Source: CAZFQG01 sp964520785 (lineage in GTDB: Bacteria > Planctomycetota > Planctomycetia > Pirellulales > Thermoguttaceae). Taken from it: a DNA stretch of 53,739 bases. Position numbers and translations under genes: made by a program. The notes beneath the pieces were generated by a model. That model saw nothing but the letters and a program-made list of their open reading frames with translations, ran no database searches and was not told where the DNA came from. How positions within the stretch are numbered: the first letter of the stretch is position 1; each line of letters begins with the position of its first letter. The stretch covers positions 1 through 53,739 of the forward strand of contig CAZFQG010000014.1 in the NCBI GenBank assembly GCA_964520785.1. The letters run 5' to 3'. Positions 44,356 through 52,880 of the stretch are shown in pieces.

Positions 44356-45501
44356 ATGTTGTTCGCTGCCGTAATCATCGCGTTCGCCGTCTCCTTTGCC
44401 GGAACGCTGCTCGTCCGCCGCGTCGCCCTGTGGGGCGGAGCGATCAGTTATCCGGACGGCCGGCGACACCGCCACGAACTACCCACGCCCCTGTGGGGCG
44501 GAGCGGCCGTTTTCGCCGGCGCGTGCGTCGGTCTGGGCCTGTTGTTTTTCCTTTCCTCTTTCGCCTATCCCTCCGTGTTGAACGCGTTCTTCGTCTGCGG
44601 CGCGCTCTTGTGCCTGCTAGGGACTTTTGATGATCGTTTTGAGCTTCGCGCACGGTGGAAACTGCTCGGTCAGATCATCGCCGTCGCCCCGGTCTTCTGG
44701 ATATTCGGTCATGTCGAGGAACTCGATATCGGAACCATGCAAATCCACCTGGGTCCCGTCGGGGTTCCCTTCACCCTGTTGTGGATTCTCGCCGGAACCA
44801 ACGCCTTCAATCTGTTGGATGGAATGGATGGATTCGCCACCGTCACCGCGACAGCCGTCGCGTTGGCAATCGCCTTTCTCGCCGTCTGGGGCGGGCAAGC
44901 GGAGGAACTCGCGCTGGCCCTCGTCCTTGCCGGTGCCCTCCTGGGGTTTCTTCCCCATAATCTGCCGAGAGCGAGAATCTACCTCGGAGACTGCGGAAGC
45001 TTGGTCATCGGTCTGGCCCTGGCCCTGGCCGCTCTGGCGGTGACCGGATGGAGCACCCGTTACATCCAGATGAATCTGCCGACCGCGTTTTGCCTCTTTT
45101 TCCTTCCGCTGGCCGATACGACCCTCGCGGTGGTCCGCCGCACCCTCCGCGGCCGCGGCTTCATGACGGCCGACCGGGAACACGTCCACCATCGCCTCTT
45201 GGACCGAGGTTTTTCCCCCTGGACAATCCTCGCTCTGGCCTTCGCCATTTCGGCGGCCGTCGGCAGCGCCGCCTGCATCAGCGCCATTTTGGGCCGTGAA
45301 TTCTGGATATGGATTCTCGCCCCGGTCTGGATCGCCCTGCTGATCCGCTTGAAACTGGTCGCCCATGTCGAATGGGACATGATCTTGGCGCGCCTCCGCG
45401 ACTGGCGAACCATCCCCAAGAGATACGAACGCGCCCCTTCGGCCCCCTGCGCGCTCGACCGAGAAACGATCCCCACCCCTGCTTCGAGAAACGCCGCATA
45501 A
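44356..45501 (+). CDS. Polyprenyl-phosphate N-acetylhexosamine-1-P transferase (MraY/WecA-like)
   Basis: A 381-residue polytopic membrane enzyme (about 10 helices). The catalytic motifs are LLGTFDDRFELRARWK, NAFNLLDGMDGFATVTA, IYLGDCGSLVIG and the H-V-H-H-R-L-L-D-R-G motif of the cytoplasmic loop. It attaches the first sugar phosphate to the lipid carrier on the inner face. The ATG at 44356 was chosen; a TTG at 44326 adds ten residues, and no ribosome site is clear for either. It is the last gene of the operon, 69 bp after the GT4. A paralogue is at 51185. Confidence 0.93.
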   Translation: MLFAAVIIAFAVSFAGTLLVRRVALWGGAISYPDGRRHRHELPTPLWGGAAVFAGACVGLGLLFFLSSFAYPSVLNAFFVCGALLCLLGTFDDRFELRARWKLLGQIIAVAPVFWIFGHVEELDIGTMQIHLGPVGVPFTLLWILAGTNAFNLLDGMDGFATVTATAVALAIAFLAVWGGQAEELALALVLAGALLGFLPHNLPRARIYLGDCGSLVIGLALALAALAVTGWSTRYIQMNLPTAFCLFFLPLADTTLAVVRRTLRGRGFMTADREHVHHRLLDRGFSPWTILALAFAISAAVGSAACISAILGREFWIWILAPVWIALLIRLKLVAHVEWDMILARLRDWRTIPKRYERAPSAPCALDRETIPTPASRNAA

Positions 45502-45582
45502 TCCACCCTCCCACCGAACGCGGCGCCGCGGTCCCGGAACCCCGGCCGGATGAGTGGTCGACCGTCTCAAAAACCTTCCTTT

Positions 45583-46035
45583 TCACAACGCGAAATCAAT
45601 CACTCCGCCTCCTTCCGGGACCGTTGCCTTCAGTGGCGTCTTCGCCGGGCTACCGTAGAGGGGCGGGAGGCCTTGCGGGGCGCGAGGGATGTCGGAAGGA
45701 ATGACCAATTCGGTCCGGTCGGCCGCCGGGTCGCCACCGGGGACCATTTCGATGGTTACGCGATACTCGCCCACGGCCGTGCCCTCTTCGGCCCGGTTTG
45801 AGTACAACCGGTACTTGCCCTCGGCGTCGGTTCTTCCGCCGGCGGCCGAACCGCGGGTTTCGCCGACCGGAAGGAACCGGACCAACGCGCCGGACAGGGG
45901 GCGTCCGCCCAGCGTCACGGTCCCGCTTACCGGCACCAGTTCCGGCAGGCGCGGATCGCGCCCGCAGGACGCGAAAACCATCGCGAATACTATAAGACAG
46001 CCATAAAAGGCCCACCGCTCCAATCTCGCCTTCAT
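45583..46035 (-). CDS. Carboxypeptidase-regulatory-like lipoprotein, second copy
   Basis: A 150-residue lipoprotein with lipobox F-A-S-C24. The beta-sandwich follows: VPVSGTVTLGGRPLSGALVR, DAEGKYRLYS, GEYRVTIEMVPGGDPAADRT, and the end VIDFAL. The ATG at 46035 has GGAG 8 bp upstream. It starts 19 bp after the stop of the DUF1559 gene, repeating the pairing at 2673/3654. The frame is open well upstream but shifts into the DUF1559 gene, so the shorter start is right. The function is unknown; probably membrane-anchored in the periplasm. Confidence 0.87.
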   Translation of the reverse strand: MKARLERWAFYGCLIVFAMVFASCGRDPRLPELVPVSGTVTLGGRPLSGALVRFLPVGETRGSAAGGRTDAEGKYRLYSNRAEEGTAVGEYRVTIEMVPGGDPAADRTELVIPSDIPRAPQGLPPLYGSPAKTPLKATVPEGGGVIDFAL

Positions 46036-46054
46036 TCGCTTGCTCCAATGCGGC

Positions 46055-47059
46055 TCACCACGGCGGCGTACGCGGTTCTCCGCCGGCCATCGTGGCGATG
46101 GCCTCGAGAACGACATAGTCGGTGGTTTCCGAAACGAAGTGGACCGCGCCGTCCGCCGACGCGACGTTCGCGCCGCCGGGGTGCATGCTCCCGGCGGAAC
46201 CCCAGGTGCCCAAGACACCCGGAGTGCCCGGCAGGTCGGGGTAATAGGGATCCTGCCAGGTGTTGATCCCCCGGAGGCCCAGGTCGATCCCTTGCGCCAC
46301 CCAGGGCCGGTATCCCCAGGGAGGGCCGGTTCCGTTGTGCGCCGCGAAAAGGGTCTCGACGACGGCCGCCGTATTGGACAGTCCGTCGCTGACGTCTCGG
46401 GCGCTGGTGGTGCTGTTCTCGCCGAACATCCGCCGCGCACTCATTTCCTGCCGTTCCCACGCCTTGCAGCAACGGCCGTAAGGGTAGATGGAGCCGTCGC
46501 CGCTGAAATCGTAGTTGGTCCTGGCCCCCTTAATGCCGCTGCCCGCCTTGATTCCATAGGCCTGTTCTCCCGTTCCGCTGGAGGGAAGGTAGGGATCGCC
46601 CGTCTCCGAGGGGCAAAGGAACAACGACAACGCGTTCGAGACGACGGTGGCGTTGCCGCTGGCGACGGCATCGCCGGCGAGGGGGATGCCGGCGCCTCCC
46701 CAAGTGCAGTGGCAGGCACATTGCCGCATGTCGTACCCGCTGAACAGCGGCTCCTGTCCCAGAAACGGCAGCAAGATTACCCAGCCGTTCGTGTTGAGCC
46801 CTCTGACCGCGCCGGAATTCGCTCCGCACGGCCCGCCGACCCTGCACCAACTGTAATCGACGCCGGCCGGCGGAAACCGCCCATGCGCGGCGTGGTAGTT
46901 GTGCAACGCGACCCCTTGCTGCTTCATGTTGTTGGTACACTGCATCCGCCGTGCCGCCTCCCTGGCGGCCTGGACGGCCGGTAATAACAACGCGATGAGA
47001 ATGCCGATGATGGCGATCACGACCAGAAGCTCCACCAACGTAAACCCTTGTCGTCGCAT
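46055..47059 (-). CDS. DUF1559 protein with canonical prepilin motif
   Basis: A 334-residue DUF1559 protein. The ATG at 47059 opens MRRQ-G5-F-T-L-V-E10-L-L, the standard prepilin cleavage motif with Glu at +5, then a hydrophobic helix and AVQAAREAARRMQCTNNMKQ. It has CPSETGDPYLPSS in the middle, several Cys residues (DMRQCACHCTW) and MHPGGANVASADGAVHFVSE near the end, as in the family. The ribosome site is weak. It is paired with the lipoprotein at 45583. It is expected to be exported and processed by a prepilin peptidase. The function is unknown. Confidence 0.93.
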   Translation of the reverse strand: MRRQGFTLVELLVVIAIIGILIALLLPAVQAAREAARRMQCTNNMKQQGVALHNYHAAHGRFPPAGVDYSWCRVGGPCGANSGAVRGLNTNGWVILLPFLGQEPLFSGYDMRQCACHCTWGGAGIPLAGDAVASGNATVVSNALSLFLCPSETGDPYLPSSGTGEQAYGIKAGSGIKGARTNYDFSGDGSIYPYGRCCKAWERQEMSARRMFGENSTTSARDVSDGLSNTAAVVETLFAAHNGTGPPWGYRPWVAQGIDLGLRGINTWQDPYYPDLPGTPGVLGTWGSAGSMHPGGANVASADGAVHFVSETTDYVVLEAIATMAGGEPRTPPW

Positions 47060-47157
47060 GGATTGGACCCTTTCCCGCTCGGGGTTCGGTTTCATTCCGG
47101 GCTTATCGCCGCGAAAGGCGATTCCCAGCCTCCGAAAAACATAGAACCTCAACCCAT

Positions 47158-47186
47158 ACTATACCAGCGAACCGCCCGATACGCAA
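47158..47186 (-). promoter_or_regulatory. Candidate promoter of the second DUF1559/lipoprotein pair
   Basis: On the minus strand TTGCGT (complement of 47181-47186) and TATAGT (complement of 47158-47163) lie 17 bp apart. The leader would be about 92 nt, close to the leader predicted for the first pair. Confidence 0.45.
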
Positions 47187-47286
47187 GCGCCGGGGGACAC
47201 CCCCATTTCGTGTTAAATCGGGAAATATCCGCGACGAGATCGCGCTTTCGATCAACCGGTTCGCGGATTTTGTGGCCGACGGCCGT

Positions 47287-48537
47287 TCACGTCGACCGTA
47301 TCCGGCATTCCGGCAGCGCCTCTTCGAGTTTGCGGACGCCCTCGGGCGAGATCTCCGTTTGGGAAACTACCAGTGTCTTGAGCCTTTTCAGCGTGGAGAG
47401 GAACTCGACGCTCGCGTCGGAGACCGGGGTTTCACTCAGATCCAGCGATTGGAGATTCGCGAACCTCGCGAGATTCCTTGCCCGGGCGTCGTCGAAACGG
47501 GTCTGCGCGAGATTGAGAGAGACGAGCTTTTCGGGTTCCGGCAACGCGTTCAAGGCGGCGCCCTCCGTCTTCACGTCGCGCAGGGTCAGCCTCCGCAAGT
47601 CCGCGAAGCGCGAAAGGACGGCGAGTCCCTCGTCGGTCACGTTGGGACACTGGTACACGGTCAGGTCGACCAGCGGCAGTCCTCCCAGCCGGGTGACGCC
47701 GGCGTCGGTGACGTCGCAGTTGTCGAGAGAGAGGGTGGTAAGGTTTTTCAGCGAGCCGACCGTCTCCAGAACGGCGTCGTCGATCTCCGGGCCACCCAAC
47801 TTCAGGGCACGGAGCGTTTCCTTCGCGGCAAGCTTTCCAATTCCGTCGCGCGTGATACCGCGGCAGTTTCGCACATCGAGTTCGCTGAGTTCCGGCAGAG
47901 CGAGGAGCGTTTCCAGCCCGGCGTCCGTGAGGTTGACGCCGCTGACGCGAACGGCTCTCAGTCCGTCGAGGCCCGCGAGCGTCTCCGCGCCGGAGTCGGT
48001 AATCATCGGCGAGAGTCTCAAGTCGACGACCTTGAGCGACTTGAGCTTGGCGAGCTGCGCCAGGCCGTCGTCGTCGATCATCGTGTTTCGCAAAGCGAGT
48101 TCTTCAAGTCGGTCGAATTCGGCGATCCGCGGCGCGATGGCGTTGGTAACGCCGGGCCCCTCCAGGGTCAACGACTTCAATCCCCCGAAGACGAGCAGCT
48201 CCGACAACTGGTAGTCGTCCACCCACGACCGGTTCGCGGCCGTATCGAGGCCGATGACGCCGCCGTCATCGTCCTCTTCGAGAACGACGCCCAATTGGGA
48301 CGCCATCTCTTTCGCGGCGGCGACCCGATCGGCGGAGTACCGCGGCGCGCCGGGGGCGCCCGCCGGAACCGCTTCCTCCGTTTTCGCGCCTTCCGGCGAT
48401 TCCGGCCCCCCTTCCGCGGAGGGCCGTGCCGACAGGGAAGGGCCGGGAGGATCCGGCCGGCCGCAGCCGCTTAGGGCGAATGCGGTAATTATTAGCAGGG
48501 AAATGGGGATTCCACGCGGAATTCGTCGGGAGAACAT
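47287..48537 (-). CDS. Leucine-rich-repeat lipoprotein
   Basis: A 416-residue lipoprotein with lipobox L-S-G-C25, then a Pro/Ala/Glu-rich linker and about a dozen RNI-type leucine-rich repeats with the core L-x-x-L-x-L-x-x-(T/N)-x-(I/V)-(T/S)-D-x-(G/A) (for example LPELSELDVRNCRGITRDG, LKNLTTLSLDNCDVTDAGV). Such repeats form protein-binding solenoids; planctomycetes have many. The ATG at 48537 has AGGAG 10 bp upstream. The location is probably the outer or cytoplasmic membrane, facing the periplasm. The partner is unknown. No operon with the DUF1559 gene, which lies 135 bp downstream after a promoter-like element, can be shown. Confidence 0.88.
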   Translation of the reverse strand: MFSRRIPRGIPISLLIITAFALSGCGRPDPPGPSLSARPSAEGGPESPEGAKTEEAVPAGAPGAPRYSADRVAAAKEMASQLGVVLEEDDDGGVIGLDTAANRSWVDDYQLSELLVFGGLKSLTLEGPGVTNAIAPRIAEFDRLEELALRNTMIDDDGLAQLAKLKSLKVVDLRLSPMITDSGAETLAGLDGLRAVRVSGVNLTDAGLETLLALPELSELDVRNCRGITRDGIGKLAAKETLRALKLGGPEIDDAVLETVGSLKNLTTLSLDNCDVTDAGVTRLGGLPLVDLTVYQCPNVTDEGLAVLSRFADLRRLTLRDVKTEGAALNALPEPEKLVSLNLAQTRFDDARARNLARFANLQSLDLSETPVSDASVEFLSTLKRLKTLVVSQTEISPEGVRKLEEALPECRIRST

Positions 48538-48651
48538 CGGACAAGCACTCCTTTCTTCGGTTGGTGTTCCATGTATGGGGGCGAACGGAAGCGGCGCCAA
48601 GGGTGCGAGGCGGGCGCCGGCCGGCCGGACCGGTTGCGTCACGCGGGATCG

Positions 48652-49974
48652 TCAGACGATCGGCAACTCGTATCCTTTCCGCCGCGGATAGGGATAGTCC
48701 CGCCACGCGTTCGCCCCGTCGTTCTCGACGAATTCCCACTTCCGCGGATCCCATCGGAGCGAATCGCCGCCGATTTCGTCCGCGTGCAGATAGGCGATGT
48801 TTCCCAGGTGGCAAACGGTGACGGTCCGCGCGCCGACTTCCACGGGACAGCACGGCTGCTTCCGCGCACGAATGGCGTTGACCCAATCCTGGCGGTGGCC
48901 GCCGTGGCTTCCGCCGGGGGATTTATAGAGGTGTATCTCGTCCTCCTTGATCGGTTGTTCGATGATGTCGGCCGGCGTGCTCTCCAGGACGCCCCGATTG
49001 ACGACGAGTTGACCCTCGCTCCCGGTAAAGGTAACGCCGTTTCCCCCCCCATGGATCATCTCCACGCCGTCTTCATAGACGAACTTGACGCCGCGGCCGA
49101 GCTTCGGGTTTTCCGGTAGGACGATCTCGACCGGTCCGGATTCATCCATGCCCAGGCCCCACTGGCCGATATCGAAGTGATGGGCGCCCCAGTCGGTCAT
49201 TCCACCGCCGCCGTACTCGCTGAAGTTCCGCCACGACGGGAAGTGATTGTGAATGCCGCGCGGACTCAAGACCGAACTGTACGGCCGCATGGGCGCCGGC
49301 CCCAGCCACCGTTCCCAGTCCAAACCCGGCTCCATTTCCTCTTCCGGCAAATTACACGGCGTGGGAGGGCCGCCGACGTTGACCTCGACTTTCGACACCT
49401 TCCCGATCCGGCCGTTTCGGACCAGCTCGCAGGCGTATCGGAAGTTCTCGCTGGAGCGCTGTTGGCTGCCGGTTTGAAAAACGACCCCCGACTTCTTCAC
49501 CGCGTCCATGACCGCCTTCGCTTCGACGATGTTGTTCGTCAGGGGCTTTTCGCAGTACATGTCCTTGCCGGCCTTGCAGGTATCGAGGATGATGATCGCG
49601 TGCCAATGATCCGGCGTCGCGCAGGCAACCGCGTCGACGTCGGCCCGCTCGAGCATTTCTCGATAATCGACGTAGGCCGCGCAGTCGCCGTTCCCATAGG
49701 TATCGTCCACCCGCTTCTTGCCGGCGTCGCGGCGCGTGGTGTCGACGTCGCAGACGGCGACGACGCGGACTTCCGGCATCCGGACGAAATGCGGCAGATG
49801 CGAACCATGCATCATCTTTCCGTTTCCCACGACGGCCATGTTGATTTTCTCGTTCGCCCCCGGGGCGTTCTCGTCACCGAGAACGTGTCGCGGAATGAAC
49901 ATCGGAACGGCCAGGGCGACCCCGCAACCGCGAATGAAACGACGACGGGAAAACGAATGGCGACGCTTACTCAT
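48652..49974 (-). CDS. Tat-exported Gfo/Idh/MocA oxidoreductase
   Basis: A 440-residue protein. The N-terminus is a Tat signal (S-R-R-R-F-I-R-G, residues 9-16, then GVALAVPMFIP). The NAD(P)-binding Rossmann domain has INMAVVGNGKMMHGSHL, VVAVCDVDTTRRDAGKK and CATPDHWHAIIILDTCKAGK followed by E-K-P-L. The C-terminal domain has GGGMTDWGAHHFDIGQWGLG with the catalytic-site His region, and GGSHGGHRQDWVNAIR. Such exported Gfo/Idh/MocA proteins are typical of planctomycetes and are presumed to act on sugars in the periplasm; the cofactor and substrate are unknown. A good promoter is upstream at 50085-50113. Confidence 0.92.
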   Translation of the reverse strand: MSKRRHSFSRRRFIRGCGVALAVPMFIPRHVLGDENAPGANEKINMAVVGNGKMMHGSHLPHFVRMPEVRVVAVCDVDTTRRDAGKKRVDDTYGNGDCAAYVDYREMLERADVDAVACATPDHWHAIIILDTCKAGKDMYCEKPLTNNIVEAKAVMDAVKKSGVVFQTGSQQRSSENFRYACELVRNGRIGKVSKVEVNVGGPPTPCNLPEEEMEPGLDWERWLGPAPMRPYSSVLSPRGIHNHFPSWRNFSEYGGGGMTDWGAHHFDIGQWGLGMDESGPVEIVLPENPKLGRGVKFVYEDGVEMIHGGGNGVTFTGSEGQLVVNRGVLESTPADIIEQPIKEDEIHLYKSPGGSHGGHRQDWVNAIRARKQPCCPVEVGARTVTVCHLGNIAYLHADEIGGDSLRWDPRKWEFVENDGANAWRDYPYPRRKGYELPIV

Positions 49975-50084
49975 ACTAAATACTCCTGAAAACTCATCGA
50001 AAAACCCCGGCGAATCACCCTTCGAAAGGAATGCCGGGCCGAAACCGGAGGGGGGGCACGTACGGTTGGTATTTCACGTTATCC

Positions 50085-50113
50085 ATAATACGTGCTATTT
50101 CCGGACGGTTCAA
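50085..50113 (-). promoter_or_regulatory. Promoter of the Gfo/Idh/MocA gene
   Basis: On the minus strand TTGAAC (complement of 50108-50113) and TATTAT (complement of 50085-50090) are 17 bp apart. An imperfect inverted repeat of CACGT/ACGTG half sites (50075-50094) overlaps the -10 and start site and could be an operator. The leader would be about 104 nt. Confidence 0.55.
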
Positions 50114-50216
50114 GAGGCCGACCGCTCCATGAATTCAGCGCATCCGCCGGAGGGGGAACCGACGCTCGAACGGCGGGCCCCGGTTCGCCCCGCACCGATC
50201 CAGGCCGCGAAGCACC

Positions 50217-50256
50217 AAAAAAACGAACGACGCGCTCATCCAACGCGCCGTTCGTT
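50217..50256 (-). terminator. Intrinsic terminator downstream of epsI
   Basis: On the minus strand, AACGAACGGCGCG (complement of 50244-50256) pairs with CGCGTCGTTCGTT (complement of 50222-50234) with one internal mismatch and a 9-nt loop. A 7-base T-run follows (50217-50223). It lies about 165 bp after the epsI stop and ends the second exopolysaccharide block. Confidence 0.8.
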
Positions 50257-50421
50257 CAGGAGAAATCAGACCGGTTCAGTCAGCCACTCGATGACGCGCC
50301 GATGGGCGGCGAATCCGTCAAGAAGCCATGCTTCTCGGTCTTCAAGCCACGTTCACTCTTGTTTTGGGACTCCGTCCGGATCGTGATCTCGCCGCGCGAG
50401 CGGCCGACGATAGATATCGGG

Positions 50422-51180
50422 TTACGACGCGGCTTCGTCGGAGCCATCGTTTTGGGCTGGTTCGAAGGGCGGTTCCGGGGAAGACGCGGGGGCCGCAACG
50501 GGGCTTGTTTCGGCGGCGTCGGAATCAGGGGGCATTACGGAACGTAACCAGTCGTAAATGGGAACGGCGATGGATCGCAACTGGATTTCCGCCTCGTATT
50601 CGTTCTGAGCGGAAGCCTGGAGCAACACCTTGACGATGGGAGACCGTTTTTCCTGGCCCCGTTCGTTCCACCGGGCGCGGCGCATTCCGCCGTCATCCAC
50701 GACGATCGCGTTTCGAAGCTGATACCAATACAGGAGTTGGGCCTTCTCCGTTCCCCTCTCCAAGGTCATGAAACGGGCCTTGATCGTCGTTGCATCGTCG
50801 ATTGGAAGATCGATCACGTCGTCGCTGAGAATCTCGAAGCCGGCCCCCTTGTAGCAGTGTCGCGGATTGTGGGGCGTAAAGGGACTCGTCTCCTCGACGA
50901 ACATCGGCATGTGCAGATTGATCGTATTGCCCAACGAGTTGGTGTAGTTTCGATTGACGACCGTTGCCGCCTTCACCGCCTCGAACACGACATCGTCCAA
51001 TTCCGAATCTTCGCCGGTCCAGCGGGCTAGTGTTTTCGGGAGTTCCTCCAGCGGCCTGGAGGGCATCGCCACCTCCGAAGGGGTGCATATCTTCTCCAGG
51101 TAGCGCAATCCAAAAAAGGCAACGAGGAGGAAGGCGGCGGTTCCGATCAGAACGACTGCCTTAAACGTGGAACTATGCAT
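50422..51180 (-). CDS. epsI: EpsI-type exosortase-associated protein (DUF3485)
   Basis: A 252-residue protein. The N-terminal membrane anchor is AVVLIGTAAFLLVAFFGL. The DUF3485 core has LPKTLARWTGEDSELDD, NLHMPMFVEETSPFTPHNPR and the conserved H-C-Y-K-G-A-G-F-E-I. LLYWYQLRN and a C-terminal helix (PIYDWLRSVM) follow; then an unusual Pro/Ala/Glu tail of about 30 residues. EpsI proteins accompany exosortases in PEP-CTERM and exopolysaccharide clusters, some as a fusion. The exosortase itself is not in view. The gene follows the sugar transferase at 4 bp on the same strand and has a good terminator after it. Confidence 0.85.
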   Translation of the reverse strand: MHSSTFKAVVLIGTAAFLLVAFFGLRYLEKICTPSEVAMPSRPLEELPKTLARWTGEDSELDDVVFEAVKAATVVNRNYTNSLGNTINLHMPMFVEETSPFTPHNPRHCYKGAGFEILSDDVIDLPIDDATTIKARFMTLERGTEKAQLLYWYQLRNAIVVDDGGMRRARWNERGQEKRSPIVKVLLQASAQNEYEAEIQLRSIAVPIYDWLRSVMPPDSDAAETSPVAAPASSPEPPFEPAQNDGSDEAAS

Positions 51181-51184
51181 CTGG

Positions 51185-52741
51185 TTATTCTCCTAGGGGG
51201 CTGTTTTGGGCGGAGTGATCCTGACCCGGGAACCGTGACCGGGGCGCCGAGGCCAAGGGCAAGGGCACGGGCAAGGGGGCGTTTTCCATTTCGATGAACC
51301 GCTCGATCTGCGATTCGAACCGGACCAGTATGTCGGTGAATCGCGTCAACTGATCGCCGACGGGACGTTCGTGCGAACTCGTTCCGGAGATCAGCACGCT
51401 TCCGACGACCCGTTCGAACGCTCGGAGGGGAACGTCCACCCGCCAGGCGTCCTCGGATTCTCCCCTTCTACGCGGGTGTTCCCAAACCGCGTGGAACGAT
51501 TCTCCGATGACCGGGAGATGCACGTTCAAGCGCACGTCGAAAAGCTCCAAGTCCCGCGTCGACTCCAAGAACGAGTGCCAGAGGACGTCCCATTGCTTGG
51601 AACCCTGAAGTCGGATGGCCGATTCGTGCGGCGCATTTCTCGGCCGCATCGTGGGGACGAACGAGGAACTCATGCGCTTCAGCCGCGTTCCCAGGAGCAT
51701 CAGCTCCACGCGGCCAAACGCGCCGGTGACCACGAAAATCAACAAAACCGCCGCGCAGGTACCGACCGCGATCATGTCATTTTCGGAAAAGACGCTTACC
51801 AGGGTGGCGAAGGAGGTGATCGCGCACGAGACGGCCACCCATGCCAGAACCCGGCGGTTGGTTCCCAGGAAACCGAGGAGCCGGTGATGGAGGTGGCCCC
51901 GGTCGGTCGCGTAAATGCTCCGCCCGGTCAACTTGCGCCGTACGATCGCCGCGACCACGTCCAAAATCGGCAGCATCCAGACCGCCAGGGGCGCGGTCAG
52001 GAGGACCGTTCCGGGGCCCTTGAGCGATCCGCGGATCGCGAGGGCTCCGACGACCAAGCCGATCAACATACTGCCGGTATCCCCCAGAAAGATGGAAGCC
52101 GGCGGAAAATTGAACCGGAGAAAGCCGATCAGACTTCCGGCAAAGACCATCGCCACGACGGCGATCGCCGTATTATCGCAATAGATCGCGGCCAGGATGG
52201 CGATCGTGCAGCTCAGAATGATTCCGAGCATCGTCGCCAGGCCGTCGATGCCATCAAGCAGGTTCAGGGAGTTGATGGCTCCCAACAGCCAAAACAACGT
52301 GAGGGGGATGGCCAGAAAACCCAAATTGAATTCGTAGCCGAAAAACTGGATATTCTCGATGACCAACCCGCCGAAAATGAGCGTCGAACAGGCCACGATC
52401 TGACCGACCAGCTTGTCTCGACCTCGTAGTCCGAAGCGGTCGTCGAACAAGCCCACCAGGACGATGATCGCGCTGCCGATGAGTAGCGCGGGCAAATCGG
52501 GATAGCCGGCGCGAAGCGGTTCCTGCAACCGGTTCGGAAGCAACCAGATCGCCGAGAGAACGATGACCGACGTAAGGAACACGGCCACGCCGCCTCCGAC
52601 CGGGGTCGCCGTTCCGTGCAGCTTGCGGTGACCATCCGGTTTGTCGGTCAGCCCCACGAACGGCGCGAACTGTTTCATCAGGGCGGTTAGTCCCAGACTC
52701 AGCAGACAGGCGCCAAAGAAAATGGTGGGCTCGGAAGACAT
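51185..52741 (-). CDS. Polyprenyl-phosphate sugar-1-P transferase with cytoplasmic C-terminal domain
   Basis: A 518-residue membrane enzyme of the MraY/WecA type. The motifs are LTDKPDGHRKLHGTATPVGG, LVGLFDDRFGLRGRDKLVGQ, NSLNLLDGIDGLAT, IFLGDTGSMLIGLVVG and RGHLHHRLLGFLG. About ten membrane helices fill residues 1-345. The last ~170 residues form a soluble domain (LWHSFLESTRDLELFDVRLN, then VHLPVIGESFHAVWE) not present in the paralogue at 44356. It should prime glycan assembly on the lipid carrier. It precedes epsI by 4 bp and follows the second BY-kinase on the same strand. Confidence 0.92.
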   Translation of the reverse strand: MSSEPTIFFGACLLSLGLTALMKQFAPFVGLTDKPDGHRKLHGTATPVGGGVAVFLTSVIVLSAIWLLPNRLQEPLRAGYPDLPALLIGSAIIVLVGLFDDRFGLRGRDKLVGQIVACSTLIFGGLVIENIQFFGYEFNLGFLAIPLTLFWLLGAINSLNLLDGIDGLATMLGIILSCTIAILAAIYCDNTAIAVVAMVFAGSLIGFLRFNFPPASIFLGDTGSMLIGLVVGALAIRGSLKGPGTVLLTAPLAVWMLPILDVVAAIVRRKLTGRSIYATDRGHLHHRLLGFLGTNRRVLAWVAVSCAITSFATLVSVFSENDMIAVGTCAAVLLIFVVTGAFGRVELMLLGTRLKRMSSSFVPTMRPRNAPHESAIRLQGSKQWDVLWHSFLESTRDLELFDVRLNVHLPVIGESFHAVWEHPRRRGESEDAWRVDVPLRAFERVVGSVLISGTSSHERPVGDQLTRFTDILVRFESQIERFIEMENAPLPVPLPLASAPRSRFPGQDHSAQNSPLGE

Positions 52742-52880
52742 AAACGCGGTGAAGTTTCTCGAAGGTGGCGGTTAAGGCATCGGATAGACGGCTCGCGGAC
52801 TCCGCGGAAAGAGGCCTCGCGTGCGCCGTCGCCGTTTCGCGGGCGAGGGATCGCCCGCGAAACGAACGGCCGTATTCCTG

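Larger units (their letters stand above)
49975..50421. other. Intergenic region between the Gfo/Idh/MocA gene and epsI
   Basis: About 447 bp without a supported gene. It carries the oxidoreductase promoter with an overlapping inverted repeat (50075-50113) and an intrinsic terminator for the epsI unit (50217-50256). The segment 50257-50421 past the epsI stop shows no recognised feature. Confidence 0.5.

Noticed and set aside
41956..44475. Minus-strand ORF of 839 codons
   Set aside because: Antisense of the GME homologue and GT4, both with clear motifs and ribosome sites.
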